A stretch of 64,000 nt of DNA from Taibaiella sp. (GTDB lineage: Bacteria; Bacteroidota; Bacteroidia; Chitinophagales; Chitinophagaceae). Below, piece by piece: positions 25,235-33,205 of this stretch. Both the position numbers and the translations under genes were made by a program. The notes under the pieces were generated by a model that was not told where the DNA came from, made no database searches, and saw only the letters and a list, made by a program, of their open reading frames with translations. Positions within the stretch are counted from its first letter, which is position 1, and every line of letters starts with the position of its first letter. The DNA lies in NCBI GenBank assembly GCA_019638495.1, contig JAHBTQ010000007.1, positions 114,757 through 178,756 on the forward strand. Direction: 5' to 3'.

Positions 25235-27394
25235 ATGGATATGGAGTACAATCTCGCAAACGGGTCTGTGCAGAACGATAAGTTCTACTACGACAACAAA
25301 ATCGTCAAATGGTTTGCTTATGCGACCATAATATGGGGAGTAGTGGGTATGCTTGCGGGCATACTTGCGGCATTTCAGCTAGTCTTCCCTTCGCTGAATT
25401 TCGGCACAGCACCTACCACATTCGGACGCGTGCGTCCTGTGCACACGAACGCGATCATTTTTGCCTTCGTGGGTAATGGTATTTTCATGGGTGTGTACTA
25501 CTCACTGCAGCGACTTTGTAAGGCGCGCATGTTCAGCGACAAACTAAGCAAATTCCATTTTTGGGGCTGGCAGTCAATAATAGTGCTGGCGGCAATCACC
25601 TTGCTTACGGGATATACCACCGGTAAGGAATATGCAGAGTTGGAGTGGCCTATTGACATTCTTATTGCCCTTGTTTGGGTGGCATTTGGCTGGAACATGT
25701 TCGGCACCATCCTCAAGAGGCGCGAGCGTCACTTGTATGTGGCCATCTGGTTCTATATAGCAACGTTTGTGACAGTAGCAATGCTGCACATTGTAAACTC
25801 TATAGAGATACCATTCTCTATGCTGAAGTCATATTCATGGTACGCAGGTGTGCAGGATGCGCTGGTACAGTGGTGGTATGGTCACAACGCTGTGGCATTC
25901 TTCCTTACTACCCCCTACCTGGGTCTTATGTATTACTTCCTGCCAAAGGCAGCAAACAGGCCGGTGTATTCATACCGTCTTTCTATCATCCACTTCTGGG
26001 CGCTCATATTCATATATATCTGGGCTGGCCCGCACCACCTGCTTTACACTGCACTGCCTGATTGGGCACAGTCACTCGGTACCGTATTCTCTGTAATGCT
26101 GATAGCCCCAAGCTGGGGAGGTATGCTGAATGGTCTCTTTACGCTACGTGGCGCATGGGACAAGGTGCGTGAAGATCCTGTTCTTAAGTTTATGGTGGTA
26201 GCGGTTACAGCATACGGTATGGCCACATTTGAGGGCCCAATGCTGAGTCTGAAAAACGTAAACGCTATCAGCCACTTTACCGATTGGACGATTGCACACG
26301 TGCACGTAGGTGCCCTGGGTTGGAACGGCTTCCTGACATTTGGTATCCTTTACTACCTGATCCCTAAGATATTCCGTACACAGCTCTACTCGATCAAACT
26401 GGCTAACCGCCATTTCTGGATCGGAACCCTTGGTATAGTATTCTACACGGTGCCAATGTATTGGGCCGGATTCATGCAGAGCCTTGCCTGGAAGGAGTTT
26501 ACGCCGGAAGGTACACTGAAGTATCAGTTCCTTGATACGGTGAAGCAGATGCAGCCATTCTACCTGATGCGTGGTATTGGGGGTACACTGTTCCTGATAG
26601 GTGCACTCATTATGTGCTATAACCTGTGGAAGACAATAAAGACCGGTAACGTACTGGAAGAAGAAGCAGCTGAAGCGGCTCCACTGAGCAAGGAATTCGT
26701 AGAGCATGGTAGCCATCACTGGCACCGTTGGATAGAGCGCCGCCCCGTGCAGATGCTGGTATACAGCCTAATAGCAGTAGCCATTGGTGGTCTGATTGAG
26801 ATGATACCAACGTTTATGGTGAAATCAAATATCCCGACAATAGCAAGTGTTAAGCCTTATACTCCGCTTGAGTTGCAGGGCCGTGATATATATGTGCGTG
26901 AAGGCTGCTATTTGTGTCACAGCCAGATGATTCGCCCGTTCCGCAGTGAGGTGGTACGCTATGGTGAGTACTCAAAAGCAGGTGAGTTTGTTTATGACCA
27001 CCCATTCCAGTGGGGCAGTAAGCGTACTGGTCCTGACCTGGCGAGAATAGGAGGCAAGTATCCCGATAGCTGGCACTTCAATCATATGTACGAGCCGGCA
27101 AGTATATCACCGGGTACCATCATGCCAAACTATCCATGGCTCTTTACCGCAGATCTGGACACCAACATTACCGGTGCAAAGATCAGGGCAATGATTACGC
27201 TGGGCGTACCATACGAGGCCGGTTATGATAAGGTGGCCAATGCAGACCTGATGAAGCAGGCAAATGCAATAACTGCAAACCTGGCCAAAGACAAGATCAC
27301 TATTAAGAGCAATAAGGAGATCGTGGCGCTGATAGCTTATCTGCAGCGCGTGGGTACAGACATTAAACTGGAACAAAAAACCACTTCAAACTAA
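25235..27394 (+). CDS. ccoNO: Cbb3-type cytochrome c oxidase, fused subunits I and II (CcoN-CcoO)
   Basis: A 719-residue fusion. Residues 1 to about 470 form the multi-spanning CcoN catalytic subunit, with histidine ligands in GRVRPVHTNAIIFAF, WWYGHNAVAFFLT, WAGPHHLLYTALPDW and FTDWTIAHVHVGALGWNG. A linker and one helix (about 500-530) lead to the CcoO domain with the heme c site EGCYLCHSQMIRPF (around 555) and the later axial Met in SPGTIMPNYPWLF. It reduces O2 to water at high affinity and conserves energy as proton motive force. Fusion of CcoN and CcoO is common in Bacteroidota. Translation starts at ATG 25235 or the ATG two codons later. Confidence 0.96.
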   Translation: MDMEYNLANGSVQNDKFYYDNKIVKWFAYATIIWGVVGMLAGILAAFQLVFPSLNFGTAPTTFGRVRPVHTNAIIFAFVGNGIFMGVYYSLQRLCKARMFSDKLSKFHFWGWQSIIVLAAITLLTGYTTGKEYAELEWPIDILIALVWVAFGWNMFGTILKRRERHLYVAIWFYIATFVTVAMLHIVNSIEIPFSMLKSYSWYAGVQDALVQWWYGHNAVAFFLTTPYLGLMYYFLPKAANRPVYSYRLSIIHFWALIFIYIWAGPHHLLYTALPDWAQSLGTVFSVMLIAPSWGGMLNGLFTLRGAWDKVREDPVLKFMVVAVTAYGMATFEGPMLSLKNVNAISHFTDWTIAHVHVGALGWNGFLTFGILYYLIPKIFRTQLYSIKLANRHFWIGTLGIVFYTVPMYWAGFMQSLAWKEFTPEGTLKYQFLDTVKQMQPFYLMRGIGGTLFLIGALIMCYNLWKTIKTGNVLEEEAAEAAPLSKEFVEHGSHHWHRWIERRPVQMLVYSLIAVAIGGLIEMIPTFMVKSNIPTIASVKPYTPLELQGRDIYVREGCYLCHSQMIRPFRSEVVRYGEYSKAGEFVYDHPFQWGSKRTGPDLARIGGKYPDSWHFNHMYEPASISPGTIMPNYPWLFTADLDTNITGAKIRAMITLGVPYEAGYDKVANADLMKQANAITANLAKDKITIKSNKEIVALIAYLQRVGTDIKLEQKTTSN

Positions 27395-27398
27395 GCAT

Positions 27399-27572
27399 AT
27401 GAAATTCATACACTACCTGGAGACGATAACCGGAGTGGGTATCTATCCTCTAACGTCGCTTACCATTTTCTTCTTGTTCTTTACCGGTATGGCTATCTGG
27501 TCTATCAAGGCAGATAAAAAGTACATACAGGCGCTGAAACACATCCCATTTCCCGAAGACAATAATGAATAA
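27399..27572 (+). CDS. ccoQ: CcoQ-like small membrane subunit
   Basis: A 57-residue protein (MKFIHYLETITGVGIYPLTS...) with one transmembrane helix (about 17-36, PLTSLTIFFLFFTGMAIWSI) and a charged C-terminus (KADKKYIQALKHIPFPEDNN). Its size and position between ccoNO and ccoP identify it as CcoQ, which stabilises the oxidase; sequence conservation in CcoQ is low, so the call rests mainly on context. It begins 4 nt after ccoNO and its stop overlaps the ccoP start (TAATG). Confidence 0.8.
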   Translation: MKFIHYLETITGVGIYPLTSLTIFFLFFTGMAIWSIKADKKYIQALKHIPFPEDNNE

Positions 27573-28750
27573 TGACTCAGAAAAAAAGCATCAACATGCG
27601 ACTAAATAGAAACATACTTCTTGCTGCGGCAATAACACTTGCTCCTACGTTAAGCAGGGCGGCGGAAGCTGTTCCGGCAGAGAGTGACGGCGGCTATAAC
27701 ATTGTACTGATTAGCCTTGTAAGCCTTATTGTCACACTCCTGCTTGTGATAGGCGTGCTGGCGGGTACGCTCAGCCAGTTGGGAGTAGTAGTAAAGGATA
27801 AGATCCGCAAGGATAAGGCCAATCGCAAGAATGTAATAAAGGCATTGCTGGTATTAATTGCCATCACGTTCTCCGGCGGTGCATTTGCACAGGAAGCGCA
27901 GGAGGCGGCTGTGCAGGGCCCCGTTATCATCAGTGGAATGGCTGAGAATGACTTTTACCTCATTATGGGTACAATCGTCCTTGAGCTTATTGTCATCTTT
28001 GCACTTGTGGGGTACATCCATCTGATGCTGCGCCTGATGAAGGGCATTGAAGAGACAGAGGAAACTGCAGTAAAGGCGCCGGAGAAGAGCTGGTTCTGGG
28101 ACAAATTCAACAGCGCCGTTTCCGTAGAAAAAGAAAAGGACGTGATGCTGGACCACAACTATGATGGTATCCAGGAACTTGATAATAGCCTGCCACCGTG
28201 GTGGAAGTATGGCTTTTACCTGACTATCGTGATAGGCATCATATACCTGTACCGGTTCCACATATCTCACCAGGGGCCAAGCTCGCAGGAAGAGTTCATT
28301 GCAGAGATGGAGAAAGGCGAGGCGGACAAAGCCGCCTACCTGGCAAAATCGGCAAACAATGTGGACGAGAGCAGTGTGACCATGCTGGTAGACGGGGCGG
28401 CTCTTGCCAGCGGCAAGGACCTGTTTGTGAAGAACTGCGCAGCTTGTCACCTTGCTGATGGCGGCGGTTCGGTGGGCCCTAATCTAACCGATGAGTACTG
28501 GATACACGGAGGCAGCATAAAGGATGTGTTCAAGTCCATAAAGTATGGCTGGCAGGAGAAAGGTATGAAGAGCTGGAAAGACGATTTTTCTCCAAGGCAG
28601 ATTCAGGAGTTGGCAAGTTTTGTGAAATCACTGAAAGGTACTACCCCTGCCACCGCAAAGGAAAAGCAGGGTGAGCTATATATAGAAGCAGGCGCCCCTG
28701 CGGATAGTACTGCTGCGGCCCCGGCTGACACAACAGCAACGGCAAAATAA
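27572..28750 (+). CDS. ccoP: Cbb3-type oxidase cytochrome c subunit III (CcoP) with long membrane N-terminus
   Basis: A 392-residue protein. The N-terminal 165 residues hold several hydrophobic segments (ILLAAAITLAPTLSRA, NIVLISLVSLIVTLLLVIGVLAG, VIKALLVLIAITFSGGAFAQ, FYLIMGTIVLELIVIFALVGYIH). A typical CcoP anchor then follows (LPPWWKYGFYLTIVIGIIYLYRF, around 208), then a periplasmic domain with a single heme c motif CAACH (around 289). It passes electrons to CcoN. Most proteobacterial CcoP proteins have two heme c sites and a short N-terminus; one heme and the extra helices are common in Bacteroidota. The C-terminal tail is a low-complexity Ala/Asp/Thr stretch. Confidence 0.92.
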   Translation: MTQKKSINMRLNRNILLAAAITLAPTLSRAAEAVPAESDGGYNIVLISLVSLIVTLLLVIGVLAGTLSQLGVVVKDKIRKDKANRKNVIKALLVLIAITFSGGAFAQEAQEAAVQGPVIISGMAENDFYLIMGTIVLELIVIFALVGYIHLMLRLMKGIEETEETAVKAPEKSWFWDKFNSAVSVEKEKDVMLDHNYDGIQELDNSLPPWWKYGFYLTIVIGIIYLYRFHISHQGPSSQEEFIAEMEKGEADKAAYLAKSANNVDESSVTMLVDGAALASGKDLFVKNCAACHLADGGGSVGPNLTDEYWIHGGSIKDVFKSIKYGWQEKGMKSWKDDFSPRQIQELASFVKSLKGTTPATAKEKQGELYIEAGAPADSTAAAPADTTATAK

Positions 28751-28759
28751 CGAACGTTG

Positions 28760-28797
28760 ACAGGGGCCTGCCAATCGGCCGGCCGGCCCCTGTTTTT
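28760..28797 (+). terminator. Terminator between ccoP and ccoG
   Basis: A 9-bp stem (ACAGGGGCC / GGCCCCTGT) with a GC-rich loop is followed by TTTTT (28793-28797). It divides the structural genes from the assembly genes and may allow partial read-through. Confidence 0.7.
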
Positions 28798-28830
28798 GAA
28801 AATATCTACTACACCTGACACCACAGTAAC

Positions 28831-30231
28831 ATGAACCAGGCACAGCAAACAAACGACTCATTCCGGGACAAAGTAGCCACGGTAGACAAGAAAGGTAAGC
28901 GGATATGGATATTTCCGCAAAAGCCTGAAGGTAAGCTATACAACCTGCGCAAGCTCGTTACTGTTTTCTACCTTGTAGTGTTCTTTGGTTTGCCATTTGT
29001 GAAGTATGATGGCCATCCACTGTTTCTAATCAATATCCTGGAACGCAGGTTTATCCTGTTCGGACAAATCTTCTGGCCGCAGGACTTTTTCATTTTTGCG
29101 CTGGGGATGATCGTTTTCATCGTCTTCATCGCACTTTTTACATCGGTCTTTGGAAGGGTGTTTTGCGGCTGGGCGTGTCCGCAGACCATATTTATGGAGA
29201 TGATCTTCCGTAAGGTTGAGTTCTTTATAGATGGCAATGCTGCGCAGCAGAAGATGCTGAAGGCCGCACCCTGGAATGCAGATAAGATCCTGAAACGAAC
29301 AAGCAAATGGATCGCTTTCTGGCTGCTTTCTTTTCTGATCGCCAACACATTTCTCGCCTACATTATTGGTGCTGATGAGTTGATAAAAATGGTTGAAGAG
29401 CCATTTTTCGATCACCTGGGTACGTTCATTAGTCTTGCTGTGTTCACTACTGTATTCTTCTTTGTGTATCTGTGGATGCGTGAGCAGGTATGCACAGTCA
29501 TTTGCCCCTATGGACGTATGCAGGGCGTGCTGCTGGATAAGAACTCAGTGGTAGTAGCCTATGATTATGTGCGCGGGGAACCAAGAGGCAAGTTTCATAA
29601 GAATGAAGAGCGCACCACCGGCGACTGTATAGATTGTGTGCAGTGTGTGAAGGTGTGCCCTACGGGGATAGACATCAGGAACGGTACGCAGCTGGAGTGT
29701 ACGAATTGCACGGCATGTATTGATGCCTGCAACAAAATGATGGATGCGGTGGGGCTGCCTACCGGCCTTATCAGGTATGCATCTGAAAACAATATCGCTA
29801 AGAAGCGTCCATGGGTATTCACCCTTAGGGCTAAGGCTTACACATTGGTGATGGTAATATTGCTGGCTGTGGAGGCATGGTTACTTATGAGTCGCACGGA
29901 TGTGAATGTGACCATACTGCGCACACCAGGTCAGCTATACCAGGAGCAGCCGGACAACCACATGAGCAACCTATATAGCTACAAGGTCCTGAATAAAACT
30001 TTCAAAGACAAGCAAGTGGATCTGAGGCTGGAGAGTCCTAAAGGCGAAATAAAGCTGGTGGGTGAGACAGATGTGAGGATACCCAAGCAGGGTATTGTTT
30101 CCGGCACTATGTTCATCTACCTGAGCAATTCAGACGTAACAAAGCGCAAGACGCCATTGAAAATAGGGGTTTACGAGAACGGCAAAAAGATAAGCACTAT
30201 CAATACCTCATTCTTAGGACCTTTTAAATAA
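28831..30231 (+). CDS. ccoG: Cytochrome c oxidase accessory protein CcoG (RdxA/FixG)
   Basis: A 466-residue membrane iron-sulfur protein. It has several transmembrane helices, GRVFCGWACPQTIFMEMIFRKVE and EQVCTVICPYGRMQG, and two 4Fe-4S motifs (DCIDCVQCVKVCPTGIDIR and ECTNCTACIDACNKMM, around 265-310). An Ig-like C-terminal domain follows (about 390-466). CcoG reduces copper for delivery to the cbb3 oxidase in other species. It starts the assembly-factor part of the cluster (ccoG, ccoH, TauE/SafE) just after the terminator at 28760-28797. Confidence 0.95.
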   Translation: MNQAQQTNDSFRDKVATVDKKGKRIWIFPQKPEGKLYNLRKLVTVFYLVVFFGLPFVKYDGHPLFLINILERRFILFGQIFWPQDFFIFALGMIVFIVFIALFTSVFGRVFCGWACPQTIFMEMIFRKVEFFIDGNAAQQKMLKAAPWNADKILKRTSKWIAFWLLSFLIANTFLAYIIGADELIKMVEEPFFDHLGTFISLAVFTTVFFFVYLWMREQVCTVICPYGRMQGVLLDKNSVVVAYDYVRGEPRGKFHKNEERTTGDCIDCVQCVKVCPTGIDIRNGTQLECTNCTACIDACNKMMDAVGLPTGLIRYASENNIAKKRPWVFTLRAKAYTLVMVILLAVEAWLLMSRTDVNVTILRTPGQLYQEQPDNHMSNLYSYKVLNKTFKDKQVDLRLESPKGEIKLVGETDVRIPKQGIVSGTMFIYLSNSDVTKRKTPLKIGVYENGKKISTINTSFLGPFK

Positions 30232-30238
30232 TAGAACC

Positions 30239-30691
30239 ATGACAAATCTGAAATTGGGCTGGGGTTGGAACATCACATTGCTATATTCTTTCTTCGCTGC
30301 CATGATCATAATGCTGGTAGTTGCCAGCAGCAAACAACAGGTGGACCTTGTGTCTACTGATTACTACAAAGACGAGATCGCGTATCAGCATGTACTGGAC
30401 GCCGGGAAAAACCAGGCCCAGCTTGCAGGGTCAGTTGTGGTGCACGCAAACGAGCAACAGGTGTTCCTGGATTTCCCTGCAGAGTTCAACACGCTGATTA
30501 AGAGCGGTCAGCTGCAGTTTTATGCAGCCGCCAATAAGAATTGGGATTACAGTTTGCCCATTAACACAGGCGAAAATACGCTGTCGGTACCAAGAAGCAA
30601 ATTGCAGAACACGAGGTATGTAATAAAGCTGAGCTACACGGTAAATGGCAAGGAGTATTATTACGAATCTACAATAGACCTGCACGCATGA
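30239..30691 (+). CDS. ccoH: CcoH/FixH family protein
   Basis: A 150-residue protein with one N-terminal transmembrane helix (NITLLYSFFAAMIIMLVVASS) and a periplasmic beta domain. VSTDYYKDEIAYQ (around 38) is the characteristic start of FixH proteins, which take part in cbb3 assembly with CcoG and CcoI. It lies 7 nt after ccoG, and its stop overlaps the start of the TauE/SafE gene (ATGA). Confidence 0.88.
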   Translation: MTNLKLGWGWNITLLYSFFAAMIIMLVVASSKQQVDLVSTDYYKDEIAYQHVLDAGKNQAQLAGSVVVHANEQQVFLDFPAEFNTLIKSGQLQFYAAANKNWDYSLPINTGENTLSVPRSKLQNTRYVIKLSYTVNGKEYYYESTIDLHA

Positions 30692-31404
30692 CCGGTGCCT
30701 CCCCATATCTTGTTGCGTTGCTAATGGGTCTTACAGGCGGGCTTCACTGCGCAGGCATGTGTGGACCCATCATGCTGTTCATGCCGTTTCACCACTTTTC
30801 GGGAATAAAAAAGGCGGTGGCACTTGCAGCTTATCATCTTTCACGCATTACCGTTTATGCACTCATGGCCGTGGTGCTTTATTCGTTTAAAGGTGCGTTC
30901 AGGCCTGAAGTGCAGCGTTATGTTTCCATGGTATTAGGTGTTGTTCTGCTGCTGGCCGGTATTTTGTCCTTTATTCCAAATTCACTCACAGTAAAGTTGA
31001 AACTACCCTGGAGCGATTTCGTAAAGCAGCATATCGGTAAGTTCATTGGGCAGCCTACATTATCGTCCATTGCGGTGTCCGGTGCCCTCAACGGATTGCT
31101 GCCTTGTGGCCTGGTATACATGGCGCTTTCGGCGAGCCTGGCCGTGTCCGATGCCGGGCATGCTGCTTTGTTTACATATGTATTTGGGATCGGTACGTTA
31201 CCCATATTGGTAGCAATTACAGTGCTGGGCAGGCGCGTCTCTTTACTTCGCAGCAATGGTTTCAGGCGGCTCACCCCCATCATTGTTTTCTCATTTGGCT
31301 GCCTTTTCCTCTTGCGCGGCATGAACCTGGGCATACCCTATCTGAGCCCGAAGGTCTCGGTGGCCAAGGGTAAAGTGGTACATTCCTGCTGCCATAAAAA
31401 GTGA
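30688..31404 (+). CDS. Sulfite exporter TauE/SafE family membrane protein
   Basis: A 238-residue protein with about six transmembrane helices. The N-terminus (LVALLMGLTGGLHCAGMCGPIMLF) carries the HCxGMCGP motif of the TauE/SafE-like proteins that follow ccoH in Bacteroidota and proteobacterial cbb3 clusters. A second conserved block is NGLLPCGLVYMAL (around 133). The C-terminus ends in HSCCHKK, a possible metal-binding tail. It likely helps copper or assembly traffic for cbb3, although transport has not been shown. The stop codon lies inside the first CRP-like box of the next promoter. Confidence 0.85.
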   Translation: MTGASPYLVALLMGLTGGLHCAGMCGPIMLFMPFHHFSGIKKAVALAAYHLSRITVYALMAVVLYSFKGAFRPEVQRYVSMVLGVVLLLAGILSFIPNSLTVKLKLPWSDFVKQHIGKFIGQPTLSSIAVSGALNGLLPCGLVYMALSASLAVSDAGHAALFTYVFGIGTLPILVAITVLGRRVSLLRSNGFRRLTPIIVFSFGCLFLLRGMNLGIPYLSPKVSVAKGKVVHSCCHKK

Positions 31405-31466
31405 CGAACGTCATCCGGCTGGCTGATTCCCGTCAGTTTGCCTGATAGTCGTGTCTTATAAATTTA
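31401..31466 (+). promoter_or_regulatory. Tandem CRP/FNR-like boxes and promoter of the PAS kinase/receiver-Crp operon
   Basis: Boxes GTGACGAACGTCAT (31401-31414) and CTGATTCCCGTCAG (31423-31436) start 22 bp apart. A -7-like element TAAATTTA (31459-31466, last base differs from TAnnTTTG) has them 51.5 and 29.5 bp upstream. The ATG at 31477 is 11 nt further. The regulator gene in this operon encodes a Crp-type DNA-binding domain, which suggests autoregulation. Confidence 0.7.
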
Positions 31467-31476
31467 ATCGAATTCT

Positions 31477-33189
31477 ATGGCTACAAAACGGGAAACAAGG
31501 AAGGTAAAGGAGGATATAGGCGACTTTCGCTTAAATTTGAACATGCCTTTTACCACGTTAAACAACGATACTTTTCACGCGCTGTTCAACTATGCCAGCA
31601 TAGGGATATTGATCACTAACGCTGCCGGTGAGATCCAGATGTCGAACAGGTATATAGACCAGCAATTTGGCTATGCACCGGGAGAACTTATAGGTAAGAA
31701 GGTAGAGGTGCTTATTCCGCAACGCTATTCAAAGAAACACGAAAAGCACCGTACCGGGTTTACTGAAAACCCTCACAGCCGGCCAATGGGCCTGGGAATG
31801 GAATTGTGGGGAATGAAGAAGGACGGAGGTGAGTTTCCTGTGGAGGTGAGCCTTGGACACTATAAGATAGATGACGAAAGTTATGCGTTGGCGTTTGTTA
31901 ACGACATAACGCAAAGAAAAGAGACGGAGCAGGCCATCATACAGCTCAATGCACACCTGGAGCAAAAAGTGAAGGAGGGTACGCAATCGCTTGCAATTAC
32001 AGTAGAACAACTTGGTAACCAGATAAAAGAAACAGAGCGAAAGGATGCTGAGCTGGAAAGAGTGAATAATTTCCTGAATAACATCTGGAATCACGCCGGC
32101 GCCATCATATTTGTTGCGGACAATGACGGTTTGATTCAGTTTTTCAATCCTGCGGCCGAAAAGGCACTTGGATATTCTGCGAAGGAGACAGTGAATTTGC
32201 TGAACGTGACTACCTTCCATTTGCGCGAAGAGCTGGAGCGGAAAGCAGGCGAGTTGTCGCAGATTGTTGGAAACAGGGTATCGCCGGGTTTTGAGGTGTT
32301 TACCCGCGCCACGGAGATGAACCAGGGAAATAACCAGGAGTGGCACTATGTGCGGAAGGATGGTTCCAGGTTTTACGTGTCACTAAGCATTACACCACTT
32401 AAGGAGTCCCATTCCGGTGTGTCTGGTTACCTGGGCATAGCGATCGACATTTCAGAAAAGAAGCGAGCAGAGTCTGAGCTGGTGGCCGCACTGGAAAAGG
32501 AGAAGGAGCTAAATGAACTTAAGTCGAGGTTTGTATCCATGGCTTCTCACGAGTTCCGCACGCCGTTGAGTGCAGTGCTGTCGTCCGCTTACCTTCTTTC
32601 GCGCTACCAGCAGACCGAAGAGCAGCCGCAACGGGAAAAGCATATACAACGAATAGTTTCGTCCGTCACCACATTGACGGAAATACTTAACGATTTCCTG
32701 TCGGTAGGTAAAATTGAGGAAGGAAACATCCAGGCAAATTACAGGGAGTATCATATCAAAGATCAAATGGAGGAAGTGGTGCATGACGTGCAGCACCTGC
32801 TGAAGAAGAACCAGCAAATTGTTTATAAGCATACCGGTTCCTCAGATAAGGTGAACCTTGATTCGTCTATGGTGAAGCATATCGTCACTAATCTTTTGTC
32901 AAATGCAATTAAGTTCTCTGGCGATGAATCGAAAATAGACCTGCATAGCGAGTGCAAAGGGAAAAAGATAATCCTTTCGGTAACAGATCATGGCATTGGT
33001 ATCCCGGAGGAAGACCTGGATAAACTTTTCAATCGTTTCTTCCGCTCGTCTAATGTAACGAACATACAAGGAACAGGCCTGGGGCTGCACATAGTGAGCA
33101 AGTATACCGAGTTGATGAATGGCAAGATTACCTGTAGTAGCCGGCTGGGTGAAGGAACGACGTTTACTATTACCTTTGCAAATAACTAA
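31477..33189 (+). CDS. PAS-PAS sensor histidine kinase (FixL-like layout)
   Basis: A 570-residue cytoplasmic kinase with no transmembrane helix. PAS domain 1 (about 28-150, LFNYASIGILITNAAGEIQMSN) is followed by a coiled coil (about 150-205), PAS domain 2 (about 200-335), HisKA with ASHEFRTPLSAV (His around 358) and HATPase_c (LLSNAIKFSGDES, DHGIGIPEEDLDKLFNRFFR, GTGLGLHIV). In PAS 1 the stretch YSKKHEKHRTGF puts a His where FixL has its heme ligand, but the FixL distal Arg position is Met here. Many heme-free PAS domains have this His too, so heme binding is unproven. It is co-transcribed with the receiver-Crp regulator 16 nt downstream. Confidence 0.9.
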   Translation: MATKRETRKVKEDIGDFRLNLNMPFTTLNNDTFHALFNYASIGILITNAAGEIQMSNRYIDQQFGYAPGELIGKKVEVLIPQRYSKKHEKHRTGFTENPHSRPMGLGMELWGMKKDGGEFPVEVSLGHYKIDDESYALAFVNDITQRKETEQAIIQLNAHLEQKVKEGTQSLAITVEQLGNQIKETERKDAELERVNNFLNNIWNHAGAIIFVADNDGLIQFFNPAAEKALGYSAKETVNLLNVTTFHLREELERKAGELSQIVGNRVSPGFEVFTRATEMNQGNNQEWHYVRKDGSRFYVSLSITPLKESHSGVSGYLGIAIDISEKKRAESELVAALEKEKELNELKSRFVSMASHEFRTPLSAVLSSAYLLSRYQQTEEQPQREKHIQRIVSSVTTLTEILNDFLSVGKIEEGNIQANYREYHIKDQMEEVVHDVQHLLKKNQQIVYKHTGSSDKVNLDSSMVKHIVTNLLSNAIKFSGDESKIDLHSECKGKKIILSVTDHGIGIPEEDLDKLFNRFFRSSNVTNIQGTGLGLHIVSKYTELMNGKITCSSRLGEGTTFTITFANN

Positions 33190-33205
33190 AAACGGCCATA
33201 CTTAG

